NCBI GenBank assembly: GCA_003260075.1
Contig: QLIY01000007.1
Location: 186,001 to 250,000, forward strand
Direction of reading: 5' to 3'
Length of the DNA stretch: 64,000 nt
Source of the DNA: Phallusia mammillata
Taxonomy: Eukaryota > Chordata > Ascidiacea > Phlebobranchia > Ascidiidae
Shown: positions 1 to 12,525 of the stretch, piece by piece
Numbering within the stretch: the first letter of the stretch is position 1
Layout of the letters: the number at the start of each line of letters is the position of its first letter
Translations under genes and position numbers: made by a program
The notes under the pieces: generated by a model
The model's database searches: none
What the model was told of the DNA's origin: nothing
The model's input: only the letters and a program-made list of their open reading frames with translations

Positions 1-58
1 TTAAAGTTTTAATAACATTCTAATTGACAAATGTTTCAGATGAATGTTACTGTAGCAC

Positions 59-220
59 ACTGGTTCTCAACCTTTTGTGGACCGTGGGCCCCTAAAAATA
101 ACTTTTTGGCCTCGTGGCCCCCTTAAAGTAACCTTGTAGGATCTGTGTGGCCCCCTTATTTGGTCTAAGTGGCAAGTATCAACTTGTATAACCTTGCATT
201 TTGTCAGTCTGTAAGTTTTT
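59..220. mobile_element. hAT-like MITE, one end only
   Basis: The stretch opens with an ACTGGTTCTCAACC end like the terminal inverted repeats of the other hAT-type elements in this window (3630, 8436, 47460). It continues into a GGCC/CCCC-rich body. No matching right end or target duplication was found before about 460, so the right limit is a guess. Confidence 0.4.
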
Positions 221-461
221 TCAGTTACAGTTGTACATTTTGAAATATACTTTACTTTAGAAGTGTGTTTGTTCCAACTATTTTATGTATGATTTATACT
301 TAGTCATAAAGATTGAAGGAATTATACCGAACCAAGTCAGTCAACCAAACATTTCCATATGACAAGACACAGGCCACAAATATGTTGGCAAGAATATATG
401 CTCACATTGAGAAATACTGCATTTGTCATAAACAATAAACTATGCAAGAAAAATCCCATAC

Positions 462-1432
462 CTTGTTTATGGGAGAGGGTTTCATTGACCAAAAAATTCC
501 CATTGGTTCAATGCCAGTGTAGTTTCCACTTATGGCTTTACTTTTGTTCAAATCAATTACCCCTGAACAAATAACGAAATTGGTCAAACCTGTTAGTCAT
601 GGCCATGCCAAAAACATATTACACAAATAGATGTATTATTTTGGATGCAGTGCTTTTGAAATGCAAACACATGTAAAAATGATTGAGAAGTATTTGAACA
701 AGATACCGATGATGCAGCATAGGCGAAATATATTTATCTTTAGTTCATAAGGATGAAAGAATTGATGTTTTAGTCAATTTGAATCGATAAGTATGCATTT
801 GAAAGTATAATGGCTTTCCAAAGTAGGAGTGTGTAATATAATGAAACATCATGTAATTTTTTTCATTTCCATCAACAATCAAGAGCCCAGAAAAAGGCAT
901 CTTACCAAGACTGTCAGCTTTATAGTTTACAACACACTCAAAAAGATCAGATGTTGGTTTCACAGAGGAATGAAGGGTGTATGTCTTTGCTGGATGGAGA
1001 CCTGCAAAAAAAAACAACAGAATAAAATACTCAGCCCACCATAAAAAAGCATACATATTGTGTGGCCCTGGTCTTTTTTCTGCACACTAGGTCCAGTTGA
1101 GTGTATCTTTTTTTGGTGAAAGAAAGCATTTAAACATTATCCAAAGGAGTAATGGACATAGTATTGGATTGCTAAACACACTACAATTATACCGTGATTG
1201 TGAGGGGGGGGGGGGAGTCCCAAAGGAGTAATGGGCATAGTATTGGATTGCTAAACACACTACAATTATACCGTGATTGTGAGTGATCAGAAAAATAACT
1301 TCAACAATATAACAAATTTAACTGCCAATATGGATATAACATAGTTTGTTTACCTTCAATTTTGATGCACACTGGGACATCTGACATGCTATCAATCTGG
1401 TTGCAAAAAATCTTGGGATTGCATTTTTCCAT
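462..1432 (-). CDS. BAAT/ACOT-like gene, 5' part only (three exons)
   Basis: This is the 5' part of a sixth member of the BAAT/acyl-CoA thioesterase array. Exon 1 (1432-1354) starts at ATG with MEKCNPKIF and contains DSMSDVPVCIKIEG, matching exon 1 of the neighbours. Exon 2 (1001-906) reads GLHPAKTYTLHSSVKP and ends VNYKADSLG. Exon 3 (562-462) reads VIDLNKSKAISGNYTG and ends GIFWSMKPSPINK. All junctions are GT-AG and phases agree with the intact paralogues. These exons form the start of the N-terminal thioesterase/acyltransferase beta-sandwich domain. The second half of that domain and the catalytic alpha/beta-hydrolase exon would lie to the left, outside the window; nothing matching them is seen in 1-461. 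The intron between exons 1 and 2 carries the 1141-1282 duplication. Confidence 0.75.
1141..1282. repeat. Direct duplication split by a 12-G block
   Basis: A 63-bp intron sequence (1141-1203) is repeated at 1220-1282 almost unchanged. A 12-G block lies between the copies (1204-1215). It is the leftmost example of the window-wide pattern. Confidence 0.9.
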
Positions 1433-1949
1433 GGTTAAGTAGAATTTAGCACAAAATTACAAAATACACAAGTCTGCAAAACAGACCAATATTGATGAGG
1501 ATAAAACACAATAAATATAGAAACAAATAAAAAAATCAACATGAAATAGCTAAAAAAACATAAAAAAATCCACTAACACATAAGAAATGTTTCACCTATA
1601 AAGACATTAATTTTCTAATTTTTGGTTTTGAAATTTGACAAGATTGAAGCAAACATATATGACAAAAACAAACAAAAGCCACCAAAATATAGATGCAACA
1701 TTAACTTCAATTAAGGCATTTCAGTTGCAATTTTTATCAAAACATCATACAGAAGTAGTGTGTTATAAACATTCCACCACAATGGACAACATTAACAAAA
1801 CTATTTCAACAAAACATACAAATTAAATTTACAGCTCTAAAGTTTATGTATTTTTTGTGGCACCTATAGACAATCAAATATGACAGCCAAAAAAGTTTCA
1901 TTAAATGCTTCTTATCAAAACACAACACTAAATTACATCAAACACTCCT

Positions 1950-4900
1950 TCACAATTTAGCTAAACTTCTTGTAAGATTTTTGCGAAGAAAATCAATTTG
2001 TGGCTTCCAAGAAGCTTCTTGGGCTTTGCAATGTGGAACAGAAATACCACCCCAGTCAAGAGTATAGACTCCAGCCATCGTAGTAATTCTATTGTGAATT
2101 CCATATGGAGGTTCAAGCAAGTGACCTGCTCCAGGGCACCTAAGTATGCAGTAGTTAGGGTGCTTTGCATCTTTTAACAGTCGTTCAGCCCAGTTTACAC
2201 AATGCTCGGCTAGGATACTTTCATCATTGAGGCTTCCAATAAACATGTATGCCACATTATGCTGATGCTGAAAATTGAACACATAACCATCTGATGTTAC
2301 CCAATCGCCATTTCTGTTTTTTACTGCAGTAATATTTTTTAGGAACCGTCGCAAGCGAGTTTCAGCAGGAATGTCTGTGGTGAAAGCGATCATACGGCTA
2401 ATAACTGTATCTTTGTAGTAAATGTTGCACATTGTAGGTTGGAAAGATCCATTCACCCAAATTACACAAGTTACTGCTTTGCAATACTCTGCCAAGGTCA
2501 AAGCCACAGCGGTACTAAATGACAAACTGACTATACCAATGCCACAACTTGACTCAACCATTTTGTGATTACATAAATAGTCTACAGCGTGTTCAAAATA
2601 TTCCAGATGTAATTTATCAGTGTCAGGTTGCATGAAAATGTCCCCAGGTAAACCTTCTTCTCCATAAAAGGCAAGAGCCAAGGTAACAAATCCATGAGAT
2701 GACAACAAAGCTGCTTTAAACTCTAATGTTCCTGGGTAACCACCGAACATGACCACAACCCCTGTTAATAAGTGAAACCACAGGTAAACTTGTGATGCAA
2801 TTGATTTCTAAATAAAAAGGAAACTATTTGTTCAAGTCTGAGGTGCACAAGCTTTTAGCTTTTATTGGTTGCGATGAAGGCCATTATCTTATGGACAGTT
2901 GCCAGTGTGTCCTTGTTTATAAATAGTTAGATTCACAATGAAACATCCTACCTACTTGTTACACCAGGTGTTTAACTGTATTAACTGGTTAAATTGAAGG
3001 ACTTGCAGTATATTTCTAAATGCTTATGGAGTAAATATCTGCACTATTCAACATTGGGTTGCATATTTATTTTTTAATAGTTTCATAAGCTTGTAAGATA
3101 TCTTTCTAGCCCAGAAACATCTATTTTGACCACTGACACAAGTATTTCTTTTATCAATAAGAATCAAACATGTAAATCAACCAAACAAAAAAATAACAAA
3201 AAAAGTGATAACATATTTACCAGGAAAAGGTCCAGGACCTTCTGGAATAAACAGAAATCCATGTATTCCATGTGTTTTAACTGTCAATGGTATTCGCTTT
3301 GTGTTTTTAGCCATCAACCATCGATTTATGCACACAGAGGCCAATTTAAACCGATCCATTTCAACATTTTCTTGCTTTAATTTGAACATTTCCAGGAGAT
3401 TGTTGATGACTATGTTATAAACCGCTATGGTCACTTTTAAAGGTGTAGTGACATCAAGTTTAACAAATCTTGTGTTGTCATACTAAATGTAAACAAAAAC
3501 AAATTAGATTACATTAACCTAAGATGAACATTATGAAATGTACATGACACAATTATGATTTAGGATAATGCCTTCAAACAGGTGTGGCGTATGATGATAG
3601 ATTAAGTTCAATGGCATAGTAGGCTAGACCAGTGCTCTTCAACCTTTTTTGGCTTGGTGAACCCTTAAAGTTGTTGTGACGAACTCATGCACCCTGTTTA
3701 CTTAAAAAGGTTAACTGAGATAAAAGCGATATGAAAAATCATTATGCATATCATCATGTCAATCAAACCGAGCAGAGCTCGCAAAAATTGCTTGAATTGC
3801 TACCAATACTCCAAGCATGTGTTCGCGAATTTTCTGTAAAACACAGGAGAAAAAGCTTAAACTCGATGTCCTAATATAACCCGACTGTAACGCAGACACT
3901 ATCAAACTTGACACGGGGATAAAACGTTAAAAAAGTTTACCTTGGTTCACATCATTTGAAACCTACATCTTTTTTCTAATATCCTGACAGTCAAATATTA
4001 ATGGTTCATTAAAAGTTTGTGAAGCACCCTTGTATACCCCTTCGTACTGGTGCACCCTAGGGTGCACCATGCACACCGGTTGAAGAGCACTGGGCTAGAC
4101 CTATTAAAACATTGTACTAGTCAGTCAGTCATGGGTTCAAATCCCACCACAGCTAGATTTTATTTTCATTGCCTTGCTATAAAGGAATGCTTTGATGATT
4201 CAGGATAATGCCTTCAACAGGCCTGGCATACAACCCCCCCCCCCAAATTCAGGTAAATTTATGGCATGTACATGTTTATGCAAGTGCAAACAATTTATTC
4301 TCACCTGATAATGTTATGTGGAGTTTTTCATCGCCCCCCCCCCATATTTTGGTGCACCCTAGGGTGCACCATGCACACCGGTTGAAGAGCACTGGGCCAG
4401 ACCTATTAAAACATTGTACTAGTCAGTCAGTCATGGGTTCAAATCCCACCACAGCTAGATTTTATTATCATTGCCTTGCTATAAAGGAATGCTTTGTTGA
4501 TTCAGGATAATGCCTTCAACAGGCCTGGCATACAATGATAGATTAAGTTTAAAGGCATTGTATGTACATTTACCTTGTTGCTTAGTGATTGCTGCATTGA
4601 CCAAAACAGTCCCATTGATTCTAGACCAGTAAATGTTCCACCAAGAGATTCCTGCTTTCCCAAATCAATGTAACCTGTGGCATAAGAACTTGTCACCCAC
4701 AAATAACTAGAGCTAGTTAACAACAAGTTTACATAAGTCAGCTGCAGACAGTTTACACATTCTTAATCTAAACGTTTTCATCAGTGCATTTCAGTTCCAT
4801 AGATGATACAAAAACTAGTTTAGGTACAGAACCGTACAATACTCTGATGATTTGTCACTTAATTGGCAGTAGCATTTCAGAATACAATAAATAAAAACAC

Positions 4901-5313
4901 AAAAACTTTTAAAGAAGCAAACTCATCATTTTTTATACATTTGATATGATGTCTCAACTACTTATAAACATGTTGCATGAGTGATTGATATGCTGATTAA
5001 AATATAATGGCATTTATAAAACAATAGGATCAAAAAAAAAAATACAGCAAAGAATACATAGGTCAAGAAACAGCAGATAAATACCTTGAGAATCGGACTT
5101 GTATTGTCCAATACTTTCAAACATACTGCCATTGTCAATAATTGTGCTGGCATGAATTGTAAGCAGCTTGTCTTTTGGTAAACCTAAATAAAATTCAGGT
5201 AAATTTATGGCATGTACATGTTTATGCAAGTGCAAACATCCACACTCACCTGATAATGTTATGTGGAGTTTTTCATCATACATACTGTTCTGAGGGCAGT
5301 GTATTGAGGTCAT
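1950..5313 (-). CDS. BAAT/acyl-CoA thioesterase-like protein A (intact)
   Basis: Five exons encode about 445 residues, the usual size of BAAT and type I acyl-CoA thioesterases: 5313-5250, 5183-5085, 4674-4574, 3482-3221 and 2761-1950. Exons 1-4 form the N-terminal domain (GLFWSM, then GFLFIPEGPGPFPGK). Exon 5 is the alpha/beta-hydrolase: VVVMFGGYPG at its start, a nucleophile segment GIGIVSLSFSTAVAL, an acid region GSLNDESILAEH, and the catalytic histidine in PGAGHLLEPPYG followed by DWGGISVPHCKAQ. The family hydrolyses acyl-CoA or transfers the acyl group to an amino acid. Here the nucleophile position is Ser, as in thioesterases, whereas BAAT has Cys; thioesterase activity is inferred. No clear signal peptide or peroxisomal C-terminus is seen (ends SLAKL). 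The start is the first ATG before MTSIHCPQNSMYDEK. Intron 3 carries a hAT element and a duplicated segment. Confidence 0.88.
3630..4092. mobile_element. hAT MITE with 8-bp target duplication
   Basis: The 463-bp element has inverted ends CAGTGCTCTTCAACC / GGTTGAAGAGCACTG. It is flanked by the exact 8-bp direct repeat GGCTAGAC (3622-3629 and 4093-4100), diagnostic of hAT transposition. It has no coding capacity. It sits in intron 3 of BAAT-like gene A, apparently inside an older copy of the GCCTTCAACAGGCCTGG foldback repeat. Confidence 0.9.
4052..4560. repeat. Duplicated segment with two C blocks and a displaced insert
   Basis: The sequence at 4052-4233 (right end of the hAT plus flank) recurs from 4344. 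Between the copies lie 11 C (4234-4244), an 89-bp piece (4245-4333) closely matching the exon 1/intron 1 border of gene A at 5193-5277, and 10 C (4334-4343). The order is copy, block, fragment from 0.95 kb away, block, copy. Confidence 0.88.
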
Positions 5314-5493
5314 TGCAGTCACAATTAGCAAGGGAACACAACTATATATTTCTACTTTCTGTGCATATTTAAAAGAAATCGTGTAAAATTAGATTTATAT
5401 TTTCTCTTATTGATAGAAAAGTTACAAAACAAGCTATAAAATTAGGTGTTTTGAACACACATATCCACACAAGCAAAACACAAGGTAATGATA

Positions 5494-5779
5494 AAAATGG
5501 GAACAGTGCTGATAACGTGGTACATTTTGCAGGATTCTGTTTAAAACAAAATACACTTACAGGAATTGGACTGATAAAGCATGACAGACAAATAAAACAA
5601 TTTTAAAGCACATGTTTCTAAAATATTTAGCAACCCCCCCCCCAAAATGGGAACAGTGCTGATAACGTGGTACATTTTGCAGGATTCTGTTCAAAACAAA
5701 ATACACTTACAGGAATTGGACTGATAAAACATGACAGACAAATAAAACAATTTTAAACCTCATGTTTCTAAAATATTTT
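5494..5779. repeat. Direct duplication split by a 10-C block
   Basis: About 136 bp (5494-5629) is repeated at 5644-5779 with a few substitutions. The copies are separated by 10 C (5634-5643). It lies upstream of gene A. The rest of 5314-6457 shows no gene; it holds AT-rich sequence and the 3' flank of gene B. Confidence 0.9.
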
Positions 5780-6457
5780 AATTAACTAGAAGTAGTCACT
5801 TGATTATAGATTATAGTTTGTCTTGCACCAATAAATACAAAACATGTAAAAGCACAACAAAAAGACTTCCTTAAATTGCATCAAAAGTACAGCATTCTGA
5901 AACAGTACAAACCTTATGTAAAATAGGAAATTAGAAAAATCACGTACAAGAGATTAAATAAAACACGATTTACAGAAAAAATGACAGATAGGGTTGCAGT
6001 GCAAAGTTGGGAAAAAACATGAAATAATTGCACCAATACATAAGAAATGTTTCACTTATTAAGACATTAATTCTCTAATTTTGGGTTTTTTAATTCGACA
6101 AGGTTGAAACAAACAGATATGACAAAAACAAAGAAAAGCTGCCAAAATATAGATGGAACATTAACTCCTATTTAAACAATTAATGTCGGAATTTTTATTG
6201 CAACATCATGCAGAAGTTGTGTGTTACAAATATACTACTACAATGATCAACACTTCATTTCAACAATGGGCCTGGCGTACTGTGATTCATTTCAACAAAA
6301 AATACAAATTTCAACAAAAACATACAAACTAAATTTTACAGCACAAAATGTTATGTATTTTTTGTAGCACCTACAGACAATTAAATATGACAGCCAAAAA
6401 AATTTGCATTAAATGCTTCTTATCAAAACACAACACTAGATTAGATCAAAAACTCCT

Positions 6458-9019
6458 TTACAGTTTTGCTAAACTTTTTGTAAGATTTTTACGAAGAAAA
6501 TCAATCTGTGGCTTCCAAGAAGCTTCTTGGGCTTTGCAATGTGGAACTGAAATTCCGCCCCAGTCAAGAGCATAGACTCTATGGACCCTTGTAATTCTAT
6601 TGTGAATTCCATATGGAGGTTCAATCAAGTGACCTGCTCCAGGGCATCTCAGTATGCAGTAATTAGGGTGCTTTGCATCTTTCAAAAGCATCTCTGCCCA
6701 GTTTACATAATGCTCTGCTAGGATACTTTCATCATTAAGACTTCCAATGAACATGTACGCCACATTACGCTGATGTTGGAAATTGAACACATAACCATCT
6801 GATGTGATCCAATTGTCAGTTGTTGTTTTTTCTGGATTCAAATGTTTTAGGAACCTTCGAAAGCGGGTTTCACTTCGAATGTCTAAGTTGAAATCAATCA
6901 TACAGCTAATAACTGTATCTTTGTAGTAAATGTTGCACATTGTAGGTTGGAAAGATCCATTCACCCAAATTACACAAGTTACTGCTTTGCAATATTCGGC
7001 CATTGCCAAAGCCACAGCGGTACTAAATGACAAGCTGACTATACCAATGCCACAACTTGATTCAACCATTTTGTGTTTACACAAATAGTCTACAGCGTGT
7101 TCAAAATACTCAAGATGTAATTTATCAGTGTCAGGTTGCATAAAAATGTCCCCAGGTAAACCTTCTTCTCCATAAAAAGCAAGAGCGAGGGTCACAAATC
7201 CATGGGATGAAAGCAAAGCTGCTTTGAACTCTAGGGTACCTGGATAACCACCAAACATGACCACAACTCCTGTTGATAAGTGAAAACCCATGTAAACTTG
7301 TTGCTTGCATTCTACTTCTCAATGAAAAAAAAAACTGTTAAACTCTGCACAACTGTTTAGTTTATTTTGTTTGAGATGCAGGTCATTATCCCAGGCACTA
7401 CAGTCAGTGTGTCCACATTTATAAAAACAGTTAAATTCTTATTGAAATATCTGATCTCCTTATGCCAAAAGCACTACTAGCATCCAACTGTGTCTATACG
7501 TTAAATCTAACACAAATACTTTTTCATTAAAAACAATCAACACATAAACAAATTAAACAAACAATAAGGAAAATAAGTCATCACATATTTACCAGGAAAA
7601 GGTCCAGCACCTTCTGGAATAAACAGAAATCCATGTATGCCATGTGTTTTAACAGTCAATGGTATTCGCTTTGTGTTTTTAGCCATCAACCATCGATTTA
7701 TGCACACAGAGGCCAATTTAAACCGATCCATTTCAACATTTTCTTGCTTTAATTTGAACATTTCCAGGAGATTGTTGATGACTATGTTATAAACCGCTAT
7801 GGTCACTTTCAAAGATGTAGTGACGTCAAGTTTCACAAATCTTGTATTGTCGTACTGAATGTAAACAAAAACAAATTACATTAAGTTAAGCTAAGATGGA
7901 CATTAGTACATGCATAGAATCAGTCTTGAAGCGTGCATGCAGACAAGTGATCATACATATATCATAAAACCAGGTCAATTGAAGGCATTGCACTGAGTCA
8001 GCCGGTAATGAGTTCAAGTCCCAGCGCAGGCTAGATTTTAGGCCTTGCCATATGGGAATGCTTGGTGGTTTTACTCGGTATGCCTTCAACAGGTCTGGTT
8101 TATGATGATGGATTTATTTAAAGTTTAAAGGCATTTTATACATATTTACCTTGTTGCTAGGCGATTGTTGCATTGACCAAAATAATCCCATTGGTTCTAG
8201 ACCAGTGTATGTTCCACCAAGAGATTCCTGCTTTCCCAAATCAATGTAACCTGTTACACCATAACCACTCTAATACTCTTTGCATCTTAAGCTTTAGTAA
8301 CAAGCAGTGAATAAATTCCAATTTATTCCACTAATTATTTTCAGTATTGGTCAAAAACTTAGGAGCTAAGAATTATCATGGCAAGGAACAAGCGCAACAC
8401 ATCATGAACCTAATATTTTATGAATCACCCTAAACCAGTGGTTCTCAAACTTTTTTTTGTTGCGACGCCTCTGAAAAAGTTTTCTGGACTTGCCACGCAT
8501 CAGCAAATAAAAGTTAATGAAGAAACTTATTATTAAAGTTGCGTTTATTGATACAACAACAAAAAGCCACGAAACGGAATTATTCTGCAACGCCCTTGGA
8601 AAATTGAAACGACGCACCTGGGCGTCGCGACGCACAGTTTGAGAACTACTGCCCTAAACAAAATCGAGATATTTTAAAAGGCTACATATTTTCTTGACTC
8701 GTATTTACTGTAACTAATAAACCACCGATAATATTTAATGTAACAAATAGATTTGAGAAACAGATGCATTAGTATAGTCTGAAGTTAAATACCTTGAGAA
8801 TCAGACCTGTATTGTCCGATACTTTCAAACATGCTGCCATTGTCAATAACTGCACTGGCATGGATTGTATGTAGCTTTTCCTTCAGTAAACCTAAAAAAA
8901 GCAGAGTCAATTTATCATGGTATCTTTTACTGCAACACAAACAATTTATTCTCACCTGATAATGTAATGTGCAATTTTTCATCATACATACTGTTCTGAG
9001 GGCAGTGTATCAATGCCAT
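6458..9019 (-). CDS. BAAT/acyl-CoA thioesterase-like protein B (intact)
   Basis: Five exons (9019-8956, 8891-8793, 8250-8150, 7854-7593, 7269-6458) give about 445 residues with no frame break. It is the closest relative of protein A: exon 4 is nearly identical, and exon 5 has the same nucleophile segment (GIVSLSFSTAVALAMAEY), acid segment GSLNDESILAEHYVNWAE and histidine segment PGAGHLIEPPYG. The main differences are in the cap-like stretch after YKDTVIS. It starts MALIHCPQNSMYDEK at the position equivalent to A. Similarity reaches into introns and flanks, so A and B are a recent tandem duplication. A 216-bp hAT MITE sits in intron 2, and a GCCTTCAACAGG-type foldback repeat lies in intron 3 at about 7890-8110. 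The substrate is unknown; acyl-CoA hydrolysis is inferred from the family. Confidence 0.88.
7890..8110. repeat. Foldback/tRNA-like dispersed repeat (seven or so copies)
   Basis: A unit with inverted arms (CAGGTCAATTGAAGGCA and TGCCTTCAACAGGTCTGG) flanks a core containing AGTTCAAGTCCCAGC. Related copies or pieces occur near 3540-3620, 4100-4230, 4390-4540, 21990-22215, 35990-36130 and 37040-37290. The last carries the best tRNA-like promoter boxes. Confidence 0.7.
8436..8651. mobile_element. hAT MITE with 8-bp target duplication
   Basis: The 216-bp element starts CAGTGGTTCTCAAAC and ends GTTTGAGAACTACTG. It is bounded by the perfect 8-bp repeat CCCTAAAC (8428-8435 and 8652-8659). It is non-coding and lies in intron 2 of BAAT-like gene B, absent from gene A. 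Confidence 0.93.
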
Positions 9020-9297
9020 TGCAGTACAGTTAGTTATTCAATACAAGCACATGTTTTAAACTTCCTGTGTTTTTTAAAATTAAAAGTTAATTTTGAAATG
9101 AATGAAATTGAGGTATTTTGTAAACACATTTACACGATATAGTTAAACATTGAAATATCAAATATTATGGTCTGTACATGGTCTGTATGGTCCATAGAAA
9201 ATAAATTAATGATGCAACAGAACAAATAACTCTGATTAGCAACAAAACTTTTTGACCAAATGAAAGCGGTCATATATTGAATGTAAACTATCTTTTG

Positions 9298-9364
9298 AAA
9301 TTGTTTAAAAAATATGCCTAAAATTGTTTAAAAAATATGCCTAAAATTATTTAAAAAATATGCC
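9298..9364. repeat. Short tandem repeat, about three units
   Basis: Three consecutive units of roughly 22-24 bp share ATTGTTTAAAAAATATGCC with small changes. The surrounding 9020-10600 shows no recognisable gene, only AT-rich sequence between genes B and C. Confidence 0.75.
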
Positions 9365-10609
9365 AAATGTTGGACAAATGTAAAATAAAAGCAAACACAA
9401 CAGGTCTATATAAATTAGACAAATATTAACAAGCTAAAAATGCACTGTACAAGTTTAAAATAAATGTTCAAATAAATACAAAGGTTTGTAATCATTGGCA
9501 TACATAATAATTGCAGCAACATAAATAATGACAACTTTATACAGCAAATTTACAAAACTTAAAGCCTTCCTCAATAAAGGAAATTCATAAACATGAACAT
9601 AAAGTTTTATGTAAATGCATGAGTCATGGCACAATTTGCAAAACATTTTCAATGACTAACCAAATATTTTAAAAGCGAAAGCCTTAGGATTTGGCAACTT
9701 TTGATGATGAGCTACAGTGAAAAAAAGCAATATTGCAGCAAATTACATTTTTAGCAAATCAAATAATTGGGATGTTATAAAAACCTCTATTTGTTAGTTA
9801 CTTGGCTACAACACTACTGATAACTTTTTTGCAACTTTGTTAGTAGGAAATAGAGCATTGACCTAATGTGTTAAAAGCCATAAATGTACCAAATCAGCAT
9901 TTCTGTTAAGGCAAAATAATCTATTATGTAGTACTTGTTGCTTTTTTAAGTCTTTCTAATTATTAATTTCAGATTTGCACCTTGCAATCTTTCTGCAAAT
10001 TCTATGATAAGTCACTAGTCTAGTCCAAACATGTTCTTCTTAACAAAGAGTTAAAAGTTGCTCATGTCTACTTAAATAGTGCAATAGGGCTTGCACAAAT
10101 ATACATACAACCATAAAAGTAGAATAAAGGAGGTTTAAGATGACAGAATCATACAGACATAACAAAAACATCAGTAAAAATGCTGAAACGCTGCACATTT
10201 GAAAATACAATATGTTCTGTTGTATATTTAAGAAAGTATATATATTATGACTTTGGTGTCAGCCCGTAGGTTATTTACCATGCTCATAAAATCATCATAA
10301 ATATATGAATTACAAACTAACTTCTTGCACAAACATCTTGTTTTCACATTTATGTATATGATTAATCACAATCATGAGGTATAAGAGGTATAAGAAACAA
10401 AGATAGCAGTCGTGTTTGGTCACAAAATTAAAAATATTTAAGCACCAACAATTCAAACAAATTATGATAAAGAACAAACAAATTTACCAAAACACATGAA
10501 GGTGAAAAACAAAAATAATAAAATTTGGGACAAAATTCAAATGTAAGATAAACAAACACATTCAAACTAAACAATAATATGATGAAAACATGGTTTGTAC
10601 ACTTTTGCT

Positions 10610-10833
10610 TGTTGCTAGAAAATATTCTTTTTTAGCAAAAGAAATTACCCTTAAATTAATCTCTGAAAGAGCTACGTATATTTTTAAAAAAATTAAACAA
10701 AATAAAATTACACAGAGCCCCCCCCCCTGTTGCTAGAAAATATTCTTTTTTAGCAAAAGAAATTACCCTTAAATTGATCTCTGAAAGAGCTATGTATATT
10801 TAAAAAAAATTAAACAAAATAAAATTACACAGA
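10610..10833. repeat. Direct duplication split by a 10-C block
   Basis: About 108 bp (10610-10717) is repeated at 10728-10833 with a few differences. The copies are separated by 10 C (10718-10727). It is in the 3' flank of BAAT-like gene C. Confidence 0.9.
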
Positions 10834-11199
10834 TGTGTCAACAACAACAAATATTCAAAACAGCCATGAATCAAAGCTTACATGGCATCAGATACAATTA
10901 ATTATAATAAACAAACAAAAATATTGCACCAAACTATCAACAATAATAAAATTTTCCAAAACAATTGCATAACATTTCATAATACAGAGCATTTTTTATT
11001 TAAAAATCTAAAACTTGGCTTTAACAGGTCCAATATTTTCTCGCAAAAAGGCAAGTTGCCTCAACCAAGTGTCTTCTTGACTTCTGCAGTGCGGGATAGC
11101 AGTTGTTCTCATTTCATTGTTGTCAATTCATTATGGACACCATAGGGCAACTCTAACAAATGGCCAGTTCCTGGGTACCTGTATATGTGATAGTTAGGA

Positions 11200-11505
11200 T
11201 GCTTGGCTTCTTTTAACAACATTTCTGCATAGTTTAGATAATGCTCCGATGGGGAATTTTTGTCATCGAGCCCAGAGACGAACATATAAGCAACGTCAAA
11301 TTGGTTTTGAAAGTTTAGTCTAAAACCACTTTTTGTCGCCCTTTCGTCCCCCCCCCCTGCTTGGCTTCTTTTAACAACATTTCTGCATAGTTTAGGTAAT
11401 GCTCCGAAGGAGAATTTTTGTCATCGAGCCCAGAGACAAACATATAAGCAACGTCAAATTGGTTTTGAAAGTTCAGTCTAAAACCACTTTCTGTCACCCT
11501 TTTGC
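11200..11505. repeat. Exonic duplication split by a 10-C block
   Basis: 148 bp of exon 5 of gene C (11200-11347) recurs at 11358-11505, with 10 C between (11348-11357). The duplicated part covers the acid-residue region (GLDDKNSPSEHYLNYAE). Confidence 0.92.
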
Positions 11506-12120
11506 CCTTTGCATTGATTTCTGACTCCATGTTATGAATGTATTTTCTGCAATAGGTGTTCTTCAGTGCACCATAGACATCAATTTCCATATGTTTAAGG
11601 ACCTTGTCTTTGTAGAATATATCACACATTGTGGGCTGCAGAAGGCCATTAATCCATACTACAGCCTTCACCTTGCCAATAAACTCAGCCATTGCAAGAG
11701 ATATACAAGTGCTATGAGATTGTTATAACTCCAACTCCGCGGCTTGCATCCACAGATGGGTGATTAACCAAAAAGTCAACAGCTTTTTCAAAGTATTCAA
11801 GTCGTATTTGGCCTATTTGGGGGTCAATTGGTAAGACTTCGGGCAGTCCCTTTTCTCCCAAGAATCGAAGAGCAATAGTGACAAAACCATGGGAAGACAA
11901 AAGTGCTGCTTTGAATTCTGTTGTTACTGGGTAGACTCCAAACATAGCAATCACACCTGTAAAAGAAAAAATGCCTGTTTTATTAAAAATATTTCACTTA
12001 AAGCTTTGCCAATCTGGAAAATAAACTGCATGCAGACATCAACAAATCCTGCAATTATAAAAATAAAAGGCTTTTGCTAAAGACAGTAAATTCCGTGGAT
12101 CTTGGAGAATGACGTTGGGG

Positions 12121-12327
12121 TTGGTATGTTTGCTATATAATAAGATTTTTAAAAATGGTTTAAAATGCATTACAATTATGTGGAAATTAAACACTTGATG
12201 TGTGGAAAAAATTGACCTACCCCCCCCCCTTGGTATGTTTGCTATATAATAAGATTTTTAAAAATGGTTTAAAATGCTTTACAATTATGTGGAAATCAAA
12301 CATTTGATGTGTGGTAAAAAAGCGACC
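12121..12327. repeat. Direct duplication split by a 10-C block
   Basis: 99 bp of intron 4 of gene C (12121-12219) recurs at 12230-12327, with 10 C between (12220-12229). Confidence 0.9.
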
Positions 12328-12472
12328 TTAAGCATAAAAAAAACATTTATGCATTTGCAAGCATCCACACTTAAACCAACAATACCCACTTGGAAAAGGT
12401 CCTTTTCCTGGTGGTATAAACATGCATCCCCACAATCCATTCTCTCCACGCAGTGGAATCCTTTTCGTGCCT

Positions 12473-12473
<1 letters not shown>

Positions 12474-12524
<51 letters not shown>
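12474..12524. other. 51-C tract replacing part of exon 4
   Basis: A pure C run of 51 nt sits where paralogues have about 118 nt of coding sequence (between the strands encoding VTIAVYNI and RIPLTVK in A). The translated glycine run on the minus strand is not a biological domain. It is best read as a filled gap. Confidence 0.85.

Positions 12525-12525
<1 letters not shown>

Noticed and set aside
359..574. 71-codon plus-strand open frame at the left edge
   Set aside because: It is antisense to exon 3 of the partial BAAT-like gene, which explains the region better.
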